This document shows, one piece after another, positions 1 through 12,335 of a DNA stretch of 64,000 nt; within the stretch, counting starts at the first letter, position 1; each line of letters opens with the position of its first letter. Source of the DNA: Parasponia andersonii. Lineage: Eukaryota; Streptophyta; Magnoliopsida; Rosales; Cannabaceae. Location of the stretch: NCBI GenBank assembly GCA_002914805.1, contig JXTB01000084.1, positions 954,857 through 1,018,856 of the forward strand. Direction: 5' to 3'. The notes under the pieces were generated by a model. It ran no database searches, had not been told where the DNA came from, and saw only the letters and a program-made list of their open reading frames with translations. The translations under genes and the position numbers were made by a program.

Positions 1-551
1 TTTGGGAATTGGAAAGACTGAAAGTTATTGAAGAATGCTAAAGACTTAGACTACCCAAAGTTTGGAATACTCTAAGCTTAAATTTGCTCTGACTTCTATT
101 CTTTGTGACTTGTTTCTGCCCAGAACTTGATGTGTTTCTTCGGAACATAGAGCCCTCTTTATATAGATCATAGTGACCTTATGTCTCTAGATTCCATATG
201 TCTCTAGGATCCTAATCGTATAAACGGGTAACTATATAATTGGGTAACATAAATTAAGTAACAATATAATTGGATAACTACTCAAAAAGGATAACTAGTT
301 AATCGCAAATAGGAGTCTTCAGTTTCATTTTCCTTGTAGGTTTCTTCCATAGCATTTACTTGTTTCCCTCTTCTTGTAGGTTTCCTTTATAGTATTTACG
401 TATTTCCCTCTTCTTATAGGTTTCCTGTTTGTTAAGGCAAACTGCACGGAGAAGGTCGCACAAAAACCTGCGGAAGAGGTCGCATATAACCATCACGGAA
501 GAGGTCGCATATAATCCTTATGCGGCCCTTAGGATTTTAGACCGCACAACA
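1..551 (-). repeat. LTR of a gypsy element related to the Tat element at 11603, cut by the window edge
   Basis: Read on the minus strand it begins TGTTGTGCGGTCTAAAATCC at 551, the same start as the LTRs at 11603 and 22136. It then carries the same GCGACCTCTTCCG-type units, followed by a TATA-like CTATATAAAGAGGG segment near 165-180. The LTR end is not reached before base 1. It may be the 5' LTR of a minus-strand element running out of the window to the left, or a solo LTR. It is related to, but clearly diverged from, the LTRs of the complete element. Confidence 0.8.
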
Positions 552-769
552 TCCTCTAATTTCACACTTAATATATTTTCTTTTCCTGTAAGATCAATCT
601 CCAACGGGCGAACAAACTCTTTTAGTGTCTAAATTAATACCCAGTTTGGTCAAGACAGAGGCTCAATACCCAAAAATTTTCAATTTTTTTTCTCTAAAAA
701 CACTCCTCATCTGACTAAGATTGATATAACCAACTTTTGGATTTCAAAATTACGATGGGGGCTGAAATT

Positions 770-2600
770 TTCCTAGATAATGTTTTTTTTTTTTTAACAA
801 ACAGTCATGCCAAGGATTTCAATTGCCTTAAAAGATTAAGTTTATGTGAGGACCGAGTGGTAGAGCAACAAACTTTTATCTCAAGCAGGCAAAACAACCC
901 CTTATCAAGAATGTGGTATAAAGTATTCTAATTTACTCTATATCCACGTTTATGCATCTTAAATCTTTGTGTGAGAACCTTAATAAGGCAGTGAGATGCT
1001 TCTAGTAGACTAGGAGGATGGATAAATGTCGTTTCCTTACTCTAACTTCCTAGGACTCAATATGCCAACCAAAAGTGAGTGGAGGTATTGATATAAAGCG
1101 CTTTTTAGATATTAATTTCACTCTTATAGCAAAAGTGGGATGGTTGTTGGTGTCATGCTCAGTTTCTCTTTGGGCTACCATCTTCATACTAAAATGCTAC
1201 AAACAAGGGACTTTCTAGAACACAGATTTACTAAGGAATGCCTCATCAGTGGCGAAAGGCATATGAGCCACAAAAGACTTTATCAGAAGTGAGAGTTGCT
1301 TGCTGATTGGTAGGGGCAATTCGTCAGATATTTGGAACATTCCCTTGGTTCCCTGGGTAGACTTTGATGACACTAGAATGACTTTCAACCCGATTCAGAG
1401 AGTGGATAATATTAAATTAAAAGAACTTCTAGCACATGACAGTAAAGACTGAGACATAAACAACCTCTCGACATGGTTCAGGCCTTCTAATGTGGAAGAG
1501 TACAGGAAGATCCCTCTTGTACCTAACAATCAACTAGATCTCCTCATTTAGAAGGATTCTTAGACGGGGAATTTTTCTACCAAAAGTGCATACTGGAGAT
1601 TAAACGCGCATAATTTCACCAATACGCAACCAATCTGGAAGATGATCTGGACAAGTCATTTGCATGAGCGATTGAAGTTTCTTCTTTGGAGAATTGATAG
1701 GAATACTCTCTCAACGGATGAAAAGCTACGACAGATCTTTAAGATAACTAACAATCAACAATATCTGTGTGCTTTGCTCTGGCCCAAGTGATGATATTGT
1801 CCATTTATTTGTCCACTGTCCAATCACAAAATCCATTTGGTTTGGCAACAAATGGAATCTACAGATGGATCAAACCAAACCTCTCTGACAACCAGGCTAG
1901 AGTTGGTGAAATAGATGTTAAATCCCCATCATTTGGGCAACTGCAACCATGAAGCGAGAAAAGAGTTCACTATTTTTGCTACGGTGGTTTGTGATAGAAT
2001 TTGGAATATGAGGAATAAAAAAGGACTTTAGGTTAACCCAAATTTTATCTTTAAAATAGTGATTGCGACTGTTAAAAGAATTCCAAAAAGCTTCAGTTTT
2101 ACCCACAAACAATTTAGCTCACATTGAAGAACGAAGCACGCCTTTGACTTTTATGCCGACTCCTTTTTCTAGCGGGATTAGAATCTTCATAGATGTAGTC
2201 TTTAAGAATAAGGAAGCTGCGGCAGGTGTTGTGACAAAAGATGATTTTGACAGGATCCTCCTTGTAGCTACGTCCATCCTCCTTGTAGCTACTACGTCCA
2301 TCTTTGCAGCATACTCAATGTTGGAAGCAGAATTTTGGGCCCTTAATATGGGCTTATTGTAGTGTACAATAAGAAACTAGGGTAATTTTTTTTTTTTTTC
2401 CTATCAGACTCGAAGGAGATGGTTTCGTCTATAGCTTACCATGGATTCCTCTCTTAGCCTTTTCTCTTATTGCTTTCAAAGTTATTTCCTTTTTATCTCT
2501 TGTAACAGTAAAGTGGTCTGGATCCCCAAAATGATAGATGGCTCAGCCAATTTTGTGACTAAATAAGCTCTCTCGTCTAAAAATCTAAAACTTCTAGTTG
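770..2600 (+). pseudogene. Degenerate LINE (L1-type) ORF2 3' part: end of RT, zf-RVT and RNase H
   Basis: Conceptual translation in shifting frames gives the order typical of plant LINE ORF2. A PKSEGGIDIKRF segment near 1070 is followed by GRGNSSDIWNIPW near 1310. A zf-RVT stretch follows at about 1590-1850, with FSTKSAYWRLNA, LKFLLWRI and a Cys/His cluster (CALCSGPSDDIVHLFVHCP). An RNase H stretch lies at about 2155-2430 (IFIDVVFKNKEAAAGVV, MLEAEFWALNMGLL, then SDSKEMV). Frameshifts and stops break every domain, and a T-run interrupts RNase H near 2390. The 5' part of ORF2 and all of ORF1 are missing, so the copy is 5'-truncated or very old. No target-site duplication was found. Confidence 0.78.
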
Positions 2601-3509
2601 TTTTGATTTACGAGAGGTGCCCCTGTGTATGACTACCAGCATAGTTTCCTCCTTTTAATAATTATTATTCTATGGCGATAATTTTTTAATCTAAATTTGA
2701 ACCTCGCAAGAATCACGTGAATAGGGAGAGAAGACACAAGTGCCAACAAATTAGTGAGACGTAATTGTGTTTTAAAATATTAATTTAATAACATTATAAC
2801 GAATCAATTACAGTCACGTGAATCTCCCTTTTCCGTGGTTCCACGGCTGCAGTTTTTCAAGCTCGTTAGAGTTTTATCCTTATGTAAATTTAAATTTATT
2901 TACTCTTAAATTCAATTATAATTTTTGTTTTATTTCTTGTAGGCATTAATCTGATCACAATAATTACATCTTCTTTCATTCAATACAGAAGATCCTAAGT
3001 TTGACATCATCTATGATCTCATCGTAAAGTATGTACAATTACATCTTCTTTCATTCACAATTTATTTTATTATTTTATTTTATTTTTTGTGGAGAGAACT
3101 TAACACATAAGTGTTTTTTTTTTGTTTTGTTTTAAGCTAATCGGTTTGTTTTCGTCATCTTTTTTCTCTCTCTCAATGGTTACAATTATTGGTAGTCGCT
3201 TATCAAACAAAATGTAGCAATAGAACGTCTTTCCTAATTAGAGAAGATATTTGTTGCCAAGTAATTATTTTATTGATGCCCCCTATATGGCCCACTCCGG
3301 ATAAATTATAATAGCATTTGATAAAGTGACGTAATAATGCTTGATACTTGTGCAAAGTCAGCATCATTTATAATAATTTAACTTTTGCAATCTACTAATT
3401 TAAACTAAATAAAGGCAAGGCAGTTCAAAAGGGTGCGCTCATATACAATTCAAGAAAGATTACCAGGGAAAGATACGAAACCCAAAATACGGCCTAGTCC
3501 AGTGACAGA
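2601..3509. other. Intergenic, nothing recognised
   Basis: AT-rich sequence with short T-runs. No open frame with family resemblance and no terminal repeats were seen. Confidence 0.5.
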
Positions 3510-5696
3510 ATAAAAATTTCACAAATATGGAAAATGTTTTGATTTATTTGAAAAATATCAGAAGTTCTAATTTTTATAAAAATAATCCATTTAAATAAAA
3601 TAATCGGAATTTCATCTCGTGAACCACTTCCACAATTTGTATACACCATCAAACATGGATTGAACAATTATATAAAAATACGAAATTAAATATAAAATCC
3701 AACATCATCATCATCCACTAAAAAGTCAAACACCAAAAACAAAATAGAAAGCAGTATTCTTTATTCAATGCTAACATAAAATCCAAATAGTCCAAAGACT
3801 ACGACAACAACTCCTAGCATTACCAAGAGACGAACTGTAATCCGGATGACCTCTTACTCCTCTTGATCACCAAGATCGCACTAGACACCACCTGAGGAAA
3901 AAGGTAGGGGGGTGAGCATACAATGTCCAGTAGGAAAATAGTTACCTTGAAGAAAAATTGTTCAGTGATGGAAAACTCCTACATGGTTAGTTCAAATCTA
4001 AAACATACACACACATATATATATATATATAATCTAAACCGGGAGCCCATATATATAAAACAGTATAATCAAAACCATCAATCTATATGCATATGATACA
4101 AATCAACCCACACCCATGAGCTCACATCCTCTCATCTGTGGAAACCCAGGATGATAGTACTAAGTGTACCTAACAGCCTGCCTGATACCTAAGCCTATAC
4201 CCGGAGGGGACACTCATGTATCGCCTACCAAACTTGGAGGGGCAACCGAATTGCTTACACCTGTCAAATGGGGAGGTAATCAGAAATAACAAGACCTCGC
4301 ACGAGTTTACGGACTTTCACCGACGGTGGGGCACGCAGCGCCACACTGTAAAACCCACGATACTAACACGATACTCATGTATGATCCTATGACACGTGCA
4401 ATACAGAACTGAAGTGTAAAAACTACTGTACTCTGGTTTTTCAGTAAAACATACATAATAGGGTTTCATAGAAAAACGGGCAACATAAAGGCCCTATTTT
4501 TGATATACCCAAAATAACCTGCACACAGCAAATTATCAGAGCAGTACAATATATAACGTATAACCAGATTCTTTCACATATAATTCAAATCATTAAAAAC
4601 ACATTTGTTCTTATATGCTGCAGAAAATAAGTTTTAACTCAAAAGCGGTATAAAACGAAGGTAACTAAACTCCTATCTCACCGGAATAGCAATACCATAC
4701 TATTGAGTCCTCAAGGTGTCATTGACGATCGCGCGGAAGGTCAGGAACTAATTCCAAGCCCTCGATCGTCCTCTTGCGAAAAACCAATTTCTCACCGGAG
4801 CTTCAATTCCACAAACGAACCTCTTCACTGAATTCCTAGCACCAAAAATAGCTAGGTTAGACATATAATTTGTCCAATTCTGGTCCGGTCCCACACCGGA
4901 CCGGCGGCATGCAAAACGAGACAAAATCTCAACCATCCGATCTCGATTTTCGTGCCGATCACCAAACAACACAATATATATATATATATATATATATCAA
5001 ACTTCTTCATTTTCTGAGTACATTCCAAAAATGCAGTCAAAAAATACAATGTAACGGTCGGATAAAAAACAACAACCATAAACTCGAAATGCAAAAAAAT
5101 GGCAACTTTCAATCCGGGCAAAATGGAGTTGAGATATATATACCTTGATGATCCTTGAGACAAGACGAATCCAACGGGACTGGTTGGAGGCCGAATGGTG
5201 GCAGGAATCGTCGTCCGTGACGAATAGCTTCAAACGGCCATTAATGGCATTTCACGGCGAACGGACGACCGACGGACGTTCGTGGCGGCACGACGAGTCG
5301 ACGCCGGCTGGTCCTCTGGTCGGACGATAGCTGGGCGGCGGTGTGGCTTCCTTCGGCAGGCTTCGGCCGAGAGTAAGAGAGACGAGGGAGAGAGAGAACC
5401 AGGGGGGAACGAGACAGAGGAGAGAGAGAGAGATTTATATATATATATATATATAATCTGATTTTTTTTCTAGTCAAAAGACCATTTTATCCCTTAAAAA
5501 AACTGGATTTTTACATATGCTGGGTATTAAATTTTTAATATGGGTTATTATTATTTAATTAATATAATAAAATTTATTATAAATAAAATAGTTATATTCA
5601 TTAATTAAATATTGTCATATTTGAAATATATATAGATATCATTTCAATCATAGTATATTGTTCACTCTAATTTAAAAGGTGAATCCTAACGTTACA
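3510..5696 (-). repeat. Unassigned non-coding repeat-like block, possibly an old solo LTR
   Basis: This block differs in composition from its flanks. On the minus strand it would start TGTAACGTTAGG at 5696. It then has an AT-rich stretch, a GA-rich and GC-rich leader (about 5180-5440), TA microsatellites (4975-4998, 5437-5454), and ends in a segment containing GGTAGGGGGGTGAGC on the plus strand near 3903. A TGTAAC start and a GC-rich leader-like core occur in several plant LTR families, but I found no partner LTR, primer-binding site or target duplication. Boundaries are guesses. Confidence 0.3.
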
Positions 5697-6224
5697 CAGC
5701 TGTTTCACTAGAATAATCGCAAATATAGCTTAATCAAGATTATCTATAGCTCATTCCTTCAAAAATAAAAATAAAAATCTATAGCTCCTGGATATTATAG
5801 ACCAAGGAAAAAAAAATTGAGGTGAGAACAAATAATATTTACACTAGTAAAAATTATTGTGGTTAACAATTTAATTGATGTATCATTTGTATATAATAGG
5901 ATATCCGATGTTGTATGTATCGTGCAAAATTTTAATTGAATTGTTTGACCAGATAGGATAATAATGATTATCAATGTGGGGCGTGTGCGTGTCTAATGTA
6001 GGGCTACCTAAATATAGCCTTACATGAGGCTGCTCATTCTCGTTTGTCCGATTAAAATCAATGGTTTAGATAAGTTGGTTAATGTGAACTGCATCACATA
6101 GGATTGATCCGAACTTATTTTTCTCTCTATATACCCGACAAACAAAGCCCTTTACCGGAACTATCCTTGTACCGTCCGAGTCTGGATTATTACTTTTCTC
6201 GAGACAGTCTTCTCCGAGGAGATC
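5697..6224. other. Intergenic or upstream sequence of the CRK pseudogene, nothing recognised
   Basis: AT-rich up to about 6080. The last 140 bases may include more N-terminal CRK coding remnant, because the open reading continues, but I could not align it. Confidence 0.4.
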
Positions 6225-9200
6225 TTTGACGAATGCGAGGTCGATCTCGATGCCGAAGCAGTTCTTCAGGAGACCGTTTCCACCGCCGTCTCCGGCGAAG
6301 CACATAAAGGCGGCGTTGATGTGGCGACATGGGTCGGTGAAGCCGAATAAGGCGGCGGCGGCGAGATACTAGAAGGGAGTGAGGCTGAGGGAGGAGTCAC
6401 GACTGGGCTTGATAAGAGGTTTGGGTTCTCTGAGAATTTTGGGAACAAGTATGAGATGGTTGAAGAGGTTGGAAGAGGGCATTTTGCGTATACTTGCTCT
6501 ACAAAGTTGAAGAAGAATGTCTCAAGGGGGCAACAAGTTGCGGTTAAAGTGATTCCGAAAGCGAAGTTTCACAATTTCAATTGGTGTTTTTGAGTTCTTT
6601 TCTCAGCTTGATTTGATTTAAATTAAAGACGAGTGGTTATATTGACTGAAAGTACTGGTTTTAGTTTCGAAAATTCGAACTAGTCCCATGCCAAAACCTG
6701 GGTATTGGAGAAGAAAGGTTTTGTAAGCTTAGAATGAGGGTCTGAGTCGTTTCTTAATTTTTATGTGATCAAATTTGCAAGTAATCGAGTTGACATCTTC
6801 TCAAGAGAACTGTTTTCTTTAATGAAATCTTCTTAGAGTTAGACCTTAGTGAATTTGACTAGAGTATTGGTTTTTGTGTGTGCTTTATTGTTATTGAATT
6901 AGATTAAAATTTTGGGTATTTTATTTTGAAATTGCTCTAATCGTAGTATGTGGGTTGACCCTTATTTGCTTCTTATGAACTTTTTTTATCAAATGACTAC
7001 TGCCATTGCCATTAATGATGTGAGAAAGGAAGCCAAGATTTTAAGAGTTTTAACTGGGCATAGTAATCTAGTACAAATTTATAGATGCATATGAAGACCA
7101 TGATAACGTCTACATAGCCATGGAGTAAGCTACAAATGAAGCACTTTATTTAGATTATGTATATCTGCTGATTATAGACAATAAACTGCAAGGAAAATTA
7201 TTTGATTATCATGTCTTTCTGGTTATGTGAAGGTGTAGAGCTTTTAGATAGGATTCTCTCACGGTATCATTATTGTTAGTAAAGCTTACTTCATTTCAAA
7301 TAAAGGGTAGTCTAAACTTGTGAAGTTCTCATTTTTCATAGTGGAGCAGAAGAAAGTGAACTTTAACAGAAATTAAAGGATCTCTGGCAGATGATACATT
7401 GTTAAGTGCATGCTTTTTTACTTTATGCAGGGATGGGAATTATTCAGAGGATGATGCAAAGAAACTCATGAAACAAATATTAAACGTTGTTGCATTTTGC
7501 CATCTCCAGGGTGTGGTTCATCGGGATCTTAAACCCGAGGTATAATATATTGTCTTTCAACTTATTTGATTTTTATTTTGCCTAAGATAGTTTAAAATCA
7601 CTGTGAGGGGTCGGGGAAGACATCAAAATTTTCTTTTTTCTTTGTGACTTTCGGGAATATCCCTCTCATTTTTTTTGCGTGAAAGTCTTCAATTAGAACT
7701 TTCCATTTCTTTTATGTTTAAACTTTTTATAAACCTTCTTTGCATCAATGTCTGCATCAATGCTGCATTTTTCATCAATGTATTTGCAACTTTAGTATGA
7801 TTTTATTTACATTTACTCATCTAATTGTAGTTAATTGCTGCTTCAGAAATTTATTTACATCGAATGATGAAAATTCAGAATTGAAGGCCGTAGACTTTGG
7901 CTTGTCAGATTTTGTCAAACCGGGTTCATAAACACTTGATTAGTACGTTATGGCAGTGTGTGCTAGTTGTATCTAGGATGAGTCTGTGGTTTAACATGAT
8001 TCAATTACTTTACAGGTGAAAGGCTCAATGACATTGATGGTTGTGTATATTACATAGCTCCTGAAGTTCTACATAGAGCCTACAGTACGGAGGTTGATGT
8101 TTGGAGTATAGATGTCATGACATACAGTCTTTCGTGTGATAGCAGGCCATTTTGGGCCAAAACTGAACCTGGGATATTCTGTAGTGTTCTAAAAGCTGAT
8201 CCAAGTTTTGAAGAAGAACCCTAGCCATCTCTATCTTCTGAGCAAAAAGACTTTGTCAAGTGCCTGTTGATTAAGGATTAGCGAAAAAGAACTCATGACA
8301 GCTTACATGCATTCATTGTCTCTCCAGAAAGCTGCTTTCATGGTGTGTATATGATGCAGTTACATGTTAGAATATTAAGTACAAGTTTCTCGTCTTTCCT
8401 CTGTTTAATTTCTTTTAACATTTTTTGTTTTTTTTTTTTTAAAGGCTCTGTCCAAAACTTCGACTGTGGATGAGCTCCATTATATGAAGGAGCAGTTTTC
8501 TTTTTTTGAACTAAACAAAAATGGCACAATTAGCTTAGAAAACATTAAAGCGGTTGGTTTCCTCCACAATAATGTTCTTGTTTTTAACAGGAATTTAGTT
8601 TTTATTCATGTTTCTAAATTTTCTTGAATTTTTCAGGCCTCAGTGAGAAATGAAATTGACGCCATGAAGGATTCACATGTTCCTCATGTTCTAGCATGTG
8701 TAGGTGCTTTGACGATATACTACTAGTGTGGAGATTTGTTAAATTAATATATCTTGTCTCAAATATGTCTGTCCATGAAGTTCAATGTGCTACAATACAG
8801 AAGGATGGATTTTGAAGAGTTCTGTGCGGCTACACTAAGCGTCCATCAGCTTGAGGCTCTTGATTGATGGGAGCAACATGCTTGATGTGCTTGTGAACTA
8901 TTCGAAAAAGAAGGAAACATGGCTACGTCATTGATGAGCTGAATTCAGTATGTGTGTGCTACGTATAATCCTACTTGTTAAGCTGACTTTTGTTCTAAAA
9001 ATTTATATTTACTGTCGTTGTTTTTCCTTGCGTTTCCCCTTGTCTTTTCACAATATAATTATGTCGAGGAACATTGAAGAAGAAACCACAAAACTTTGTC
9101 AACTCAAAGGCCTTAAAATGAATCATATTCATTAATAATTTTACAGGAACCTGGCCTAAGCCCAGCCATCCATGTCCATGTTGTTCTTCACGATTGGATT

Positions 9201-9290
9201 AGGCACACAGATGGAAAGCTAAGCTTTCCTCGGTTTTGTTAAATTGTTACATCGAGTATCGGTCCGGACCCTTGCAAAAGCAGGTCATCG
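6225..9290 (+). pseudogene. CDPK-related kinase (CRK) pseudogene with introns retained
   Basis: Family role: CRKs are membrane-anchored Ser/Thr kinases with a CDPK-like kinase domain and degenerate EF-hands. The exon remnants appear in order. 6225-6585 holds the N-terminal FFRRPFPPPSPAKH and [13 protein letters not shown], then the glycine loop and the [10 protein letters not shown] lysine. 6991-7130 holds [16 protein letters not shown]. 7207-7263 holds ELLDRILSR. 7432-7541 holds the catalytic loop HRDLKPE. 7845-7930 holds VDFGLSDFVKP. 8016-8345 holds [11 protein letters not shown] and the C-lobe. 8441-8550, 8637-8700 and 8780-8945 hold the EF-hand region with KNGTISLENIKA and [21 protein letters not shown]. 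9148-9282 holds VLHDWIRHTDGKLSF and RTLAKAG. Nonsense codons (8224, 8281, 8866, 8884) and frameshifts disable it. Retained introns mean it arose by DNA duplication, not retroposition. Confidence 0.9.
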
Positions 9291-10884
9291 ACAGTTTCCA
9301 TGTGGATTTTGACATAAAAATAACTGGTGAGAAGAGAGTTTCTGAATTTTTTGGCTGAGAGGATTCCAGAGGTATTTACATTTTATCGGTCTTTTCCATT
9401 CTAGTACAAAGTGGGGTTGGAGGTACAACCTTGTGCTTCAGGGTATAAAAGGCTCATGCAAATATTTGTGTTTATCCTCTGTACGGTTGTAATTTGGTAG
9501 TTATTAGTTGAAGGTGAGAGTTACATATGGTTCTTTAACTGGCATATTAGACTATTATTGCAGTTGTTGATTCTGAAAAACTGCTCAGATGTATCCGCAA
9601 CTATGTTGTATCATCTCTCTCTCCCCTCATCATCTTTCCAAATTTTTTCCCTATGTTATTACATATGCTCAATATCATTTTTTTCGATGAAGATGCTCAT
9701 AGATATCATTTTGCAAGGGCGAATAATAACTTTAACGTTAAGAACGAGCTCTCACGGGATTAAGTTATAACCCCCAATTGAGAAAGAGAAAGCTTCAAAA
9801 GAAAATTATATTGAAGAAAGAAAAAAACGAAGAAAGAAGAAGAAGATGACGTTCCATCTATCTATGACTCTTTTTAAAAAAAAAAAAATTAAAGAAGATA
9901 ATTCCAATATTATGAAACGTGACATATTTAGTTAATTTTGTAGTGAATTATTGCGTGAGATATTTATAATTTTGTACTTAATATGTTTATGGTCATTTTA
10001 ATCTTTTAACCAAATTTAGGAGGGCGTACGACGATCTAGTATTGAAAATGTTCACTAAAAAGAAAACTGCAATAATAGACAATTGTAATTGTAATTGAAT
10101 TTGGATGGTTGGACAGAACTCAATTTGGTAAGATTCAATTTAAAATATGCTCTTGCAAGAAAATTATAAAAGTCTACCTCCCTCGATCAGACATAAAAAT
10201 TCAAAATGGCGGAGGGTAAAAGTAAGCGAGTTTTCGTTTCTCACACTTTCTCTTCCGATGAAAATGATATTTACGACCCCGTAGATAAAACAAAAATTTA
10301 AGGGCTAGGAGTCTGACCACTTTAGATTTACTATGCCCAAGATGCTACTTCAAGAAATGTCAAGAAAAACAGAGAAGTAAATACAACAATCAACAAGATA
10401 CGTGAAATTTATATGGTTCCTCAGCTTAGTTATGTCCACAGAGCTATTGTAGATATTTTATTATAAGGAGAAAACCTGATCCTAAATATACCGAAGCATT
10501 ACTTCATAAATATTCTCTCGTTCACACATTTTTTATCTCTTTGACTATCCATCCTTTTTATACAAGAAAACTCTCACTTCTCTAATCTTAAAAGAAAATA
10601 CACACAGAACATAACATGAATTTCCCAAGAGGAGGGAAATACTTGACATGCTACTACATATTCTAGGGTGAAGAAATGAAGAGAATTAAACATCTATTTA
10701 TAAGCTTAGGTTCACCAATCTCTCCTCCAAACCTTCACATTATTACTAAATTACTGTATACACCATTTGACATAAATATGAAGATATCATTCATCTCCTC
10801 ACATGGATTGTATGCGGTTTACACACTCTCTCTGTCTGATCATATGTATATACGTTCACATGTATTCATATATATATATATATA
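9291..10884. other. Intergenic; possible old TE scrap near 10380-10560
   Basis: The start may be 3' flank of the CRK pseudogene. Around 10380-10560 the phrases TATATGGTTCCTCAGCTTAG and GATATTTTATTATAAGG resemble a motif common in dispersed plant repeats, but I could not define element ends. Confidence 0.3.
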
Positions 10885-11098
10885 GGTTGCCAATCCAATA
10901 GGTATTTTTTTTCTTTACCTATGGGTAGGTATTTTTTTTTAGCCGTGCATGAACAAAAGTGCATGAAAAAACGTACATCATTAATGCTCTTTCTTTTTCT
11001 TATTTTTTATAATAAAAAAATGTGCATGCTAAATTTTCATTGGCCAAATTGATACCTATGCATAGATAAAAAAAAAAATACCTACTGGATTGGTGCCC
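10885..11098. mobile_element. MITE copy 1, inserted in a TA microsatellite
   Basis: Imperfect terminal inverted repeats of about 28 bp: the left end is GGTTGCCAATCCAATAGGTA and the right end, reverse-complemented, is GGGCACCAATCCAGTAGGTA, both followed by a T-run. The core contains GTGCATGCTAAATTTTCATT. It is flanked on both sides by (TA)n. It has no coding capacity. Other copies lie at 32385-32568, 42535-42695 and, diverged, near 54627-54800. Confidence 0.85.
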
Positions 11099-11420
11099 AT
11101 ATATATATATTTACGTACATATATATATATATATATTTACGTTAAACAACATTAAGAACCAAAAGAAATTATAAAGAAAAAATTTAAACTAGTGGACATA
11201 TAGCAATAAGAACACAATCAGGTACACATGATGAGTTTATAACCATACAAATATACAATCTAATTAGCATTTTTTCAATTAAAAAACTTATGCTAGTAAA
11301 TTTTTACCTCGTGGCTAAGGTCCATCGCTGATATATATGGACTTCTTTGTCCATATATGTAATAATGGCACTTAATATAGTATCAAACTACCTAGCAGTT
11401 ACATTAACGTGAGAGAGCTT

Positions 11421-11558
11421 ACCATATTAACGTCAAATCCCTTTTCTACACTTGCTAAGCACACCATAAATAATAGTCAATAAATATTAACCATATTAAC
11501 ATCAAATCCCTTTTCTACACTTGCTAAGCACACCATAAATAATAGTCAATAAATATTA
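11421..11558. repeat. 69-bp tandem duplication, two copies
   Basis: Copies at 11421-11489 and 11490-11558, both starting ACCATATTAAC, differ at one position (G/A near base 12). It lies about 40 bp upstream of the Tat element and has no coding sense. Confidence 0.9.
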
Positions 11559-11602
11559 ATGCTGCTTTAATAATGTTAGTTCTTTATTTTCTCTAAGATT
11601 AC

Positions 11603-12275
11603 TGGTGTGCGGTCTAAAATCCTATATGTTGGTCAATACCATAAATGGAAAAGTTGACCAAGTGAGTGTCAGATTCCATGAGTAAGATTATGTGCGACCT
11701 CTTCCAAAAGAGTTACGTCCGACCTCCACCGCATAAGTTAGTGCAACCTCTTCCGAAAGAGTTACGTGCGACCTCTACCGCATAAGTTAGTGCGACCAGA
11801 ATGAAAAGGAAACTATACTAAGCTTCATCAAACGGGTACCCTACAAAGAAAGGGAAACAAAAGTTTCTCTTTAAAGATCGACCAGTTATCTCATTTAAGT
11901 GATTACCCAGTTATATTGTTACTAAAATTGTATTGCCCGATTATACAGTTACCCATTCTCACAATTGGGAAACATTGAGCTATCCTTACCTATATAAAGG
12001 GAGTTCAATGTTTCAATCTGGGATCTTTATCTTTTAGATCTTTTGGGAACTTTTTAAACTCTTGCTTCTTCCTTCCGGGCAACACATTGTAATTTTGAGC
12101 TCTTGTAATTCTCCAGAAAATAGTAAAAAACAGTGGACGTAGGCTCATCTTTTTTGGAGCTGAACCACTATAAAATTCTTGTCTCTTTGTTTGCTCTAGT
12201 TAATTAACTTTTTTCACACACAAGCCACATTTTGCAATTTTCCTAAATTTATTGTTGACAAAACCTCCGTCAATA
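11603..12275 (+). repeat. 5' LTR of the Tat element
   Basis: 673 bp, starting TGGTGTGCGGTC (the 3' LTR has TGTTGTGCGGTC, so the fourth position is inferred to have changed) and ending GTCAATA where the 3' LTR has GTCAACA. It contains 24-25-bp GTGCGACCTC-type tandem units at about 11690-11800 and a promoter-like TATATAAAGG at 11991. Confidence 0.92.
11690..11800 (+). repeat. Tandem 24-25-bp units within the LTR
   Basis: Four units begin GTGCGACCTC or close variants (one GTCCGACCTC, one GTGCAACCTC). They alternate between a TTCC..AAAGAGTTAC tail and a ACCGCATAAGTTA tail, followed by a terminal GTGCGACCAG. Matching units occur in the 3' LTR (about 22225-22335) with a different third and fourth unit, and in the minus-strand LTR at 450-520. 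Confidence 0.85.
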
Positions 12276-12277
12276 AT

Positions 12278-12292
12278 TGGCGCTAGAAGGAA
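12278..12292 (+). other. Primer-binding site of the Tat element
   Basis: TGGCGCTAGAAGGAA lies two bases behind the LTR end. This form of primer-binding site is typical of Tat/Grande-type gypsy elements. The tRNA primer was not identified from sequence alone. Confidence 0.7.
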
Positions 12293-12335
12293 GGCTATTC
12301 CGACAAAATTTTTGTCCATTCCGCTTCTTTCAACA

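Noticed and set aside
6066..6448. Two minus-strand ORFs (79 and 60 codons)
   Set aside because: They oppose the plus-strand CRK N-terminal remnant (FFRRPFPPPSPAKH), which has clear family similarity.
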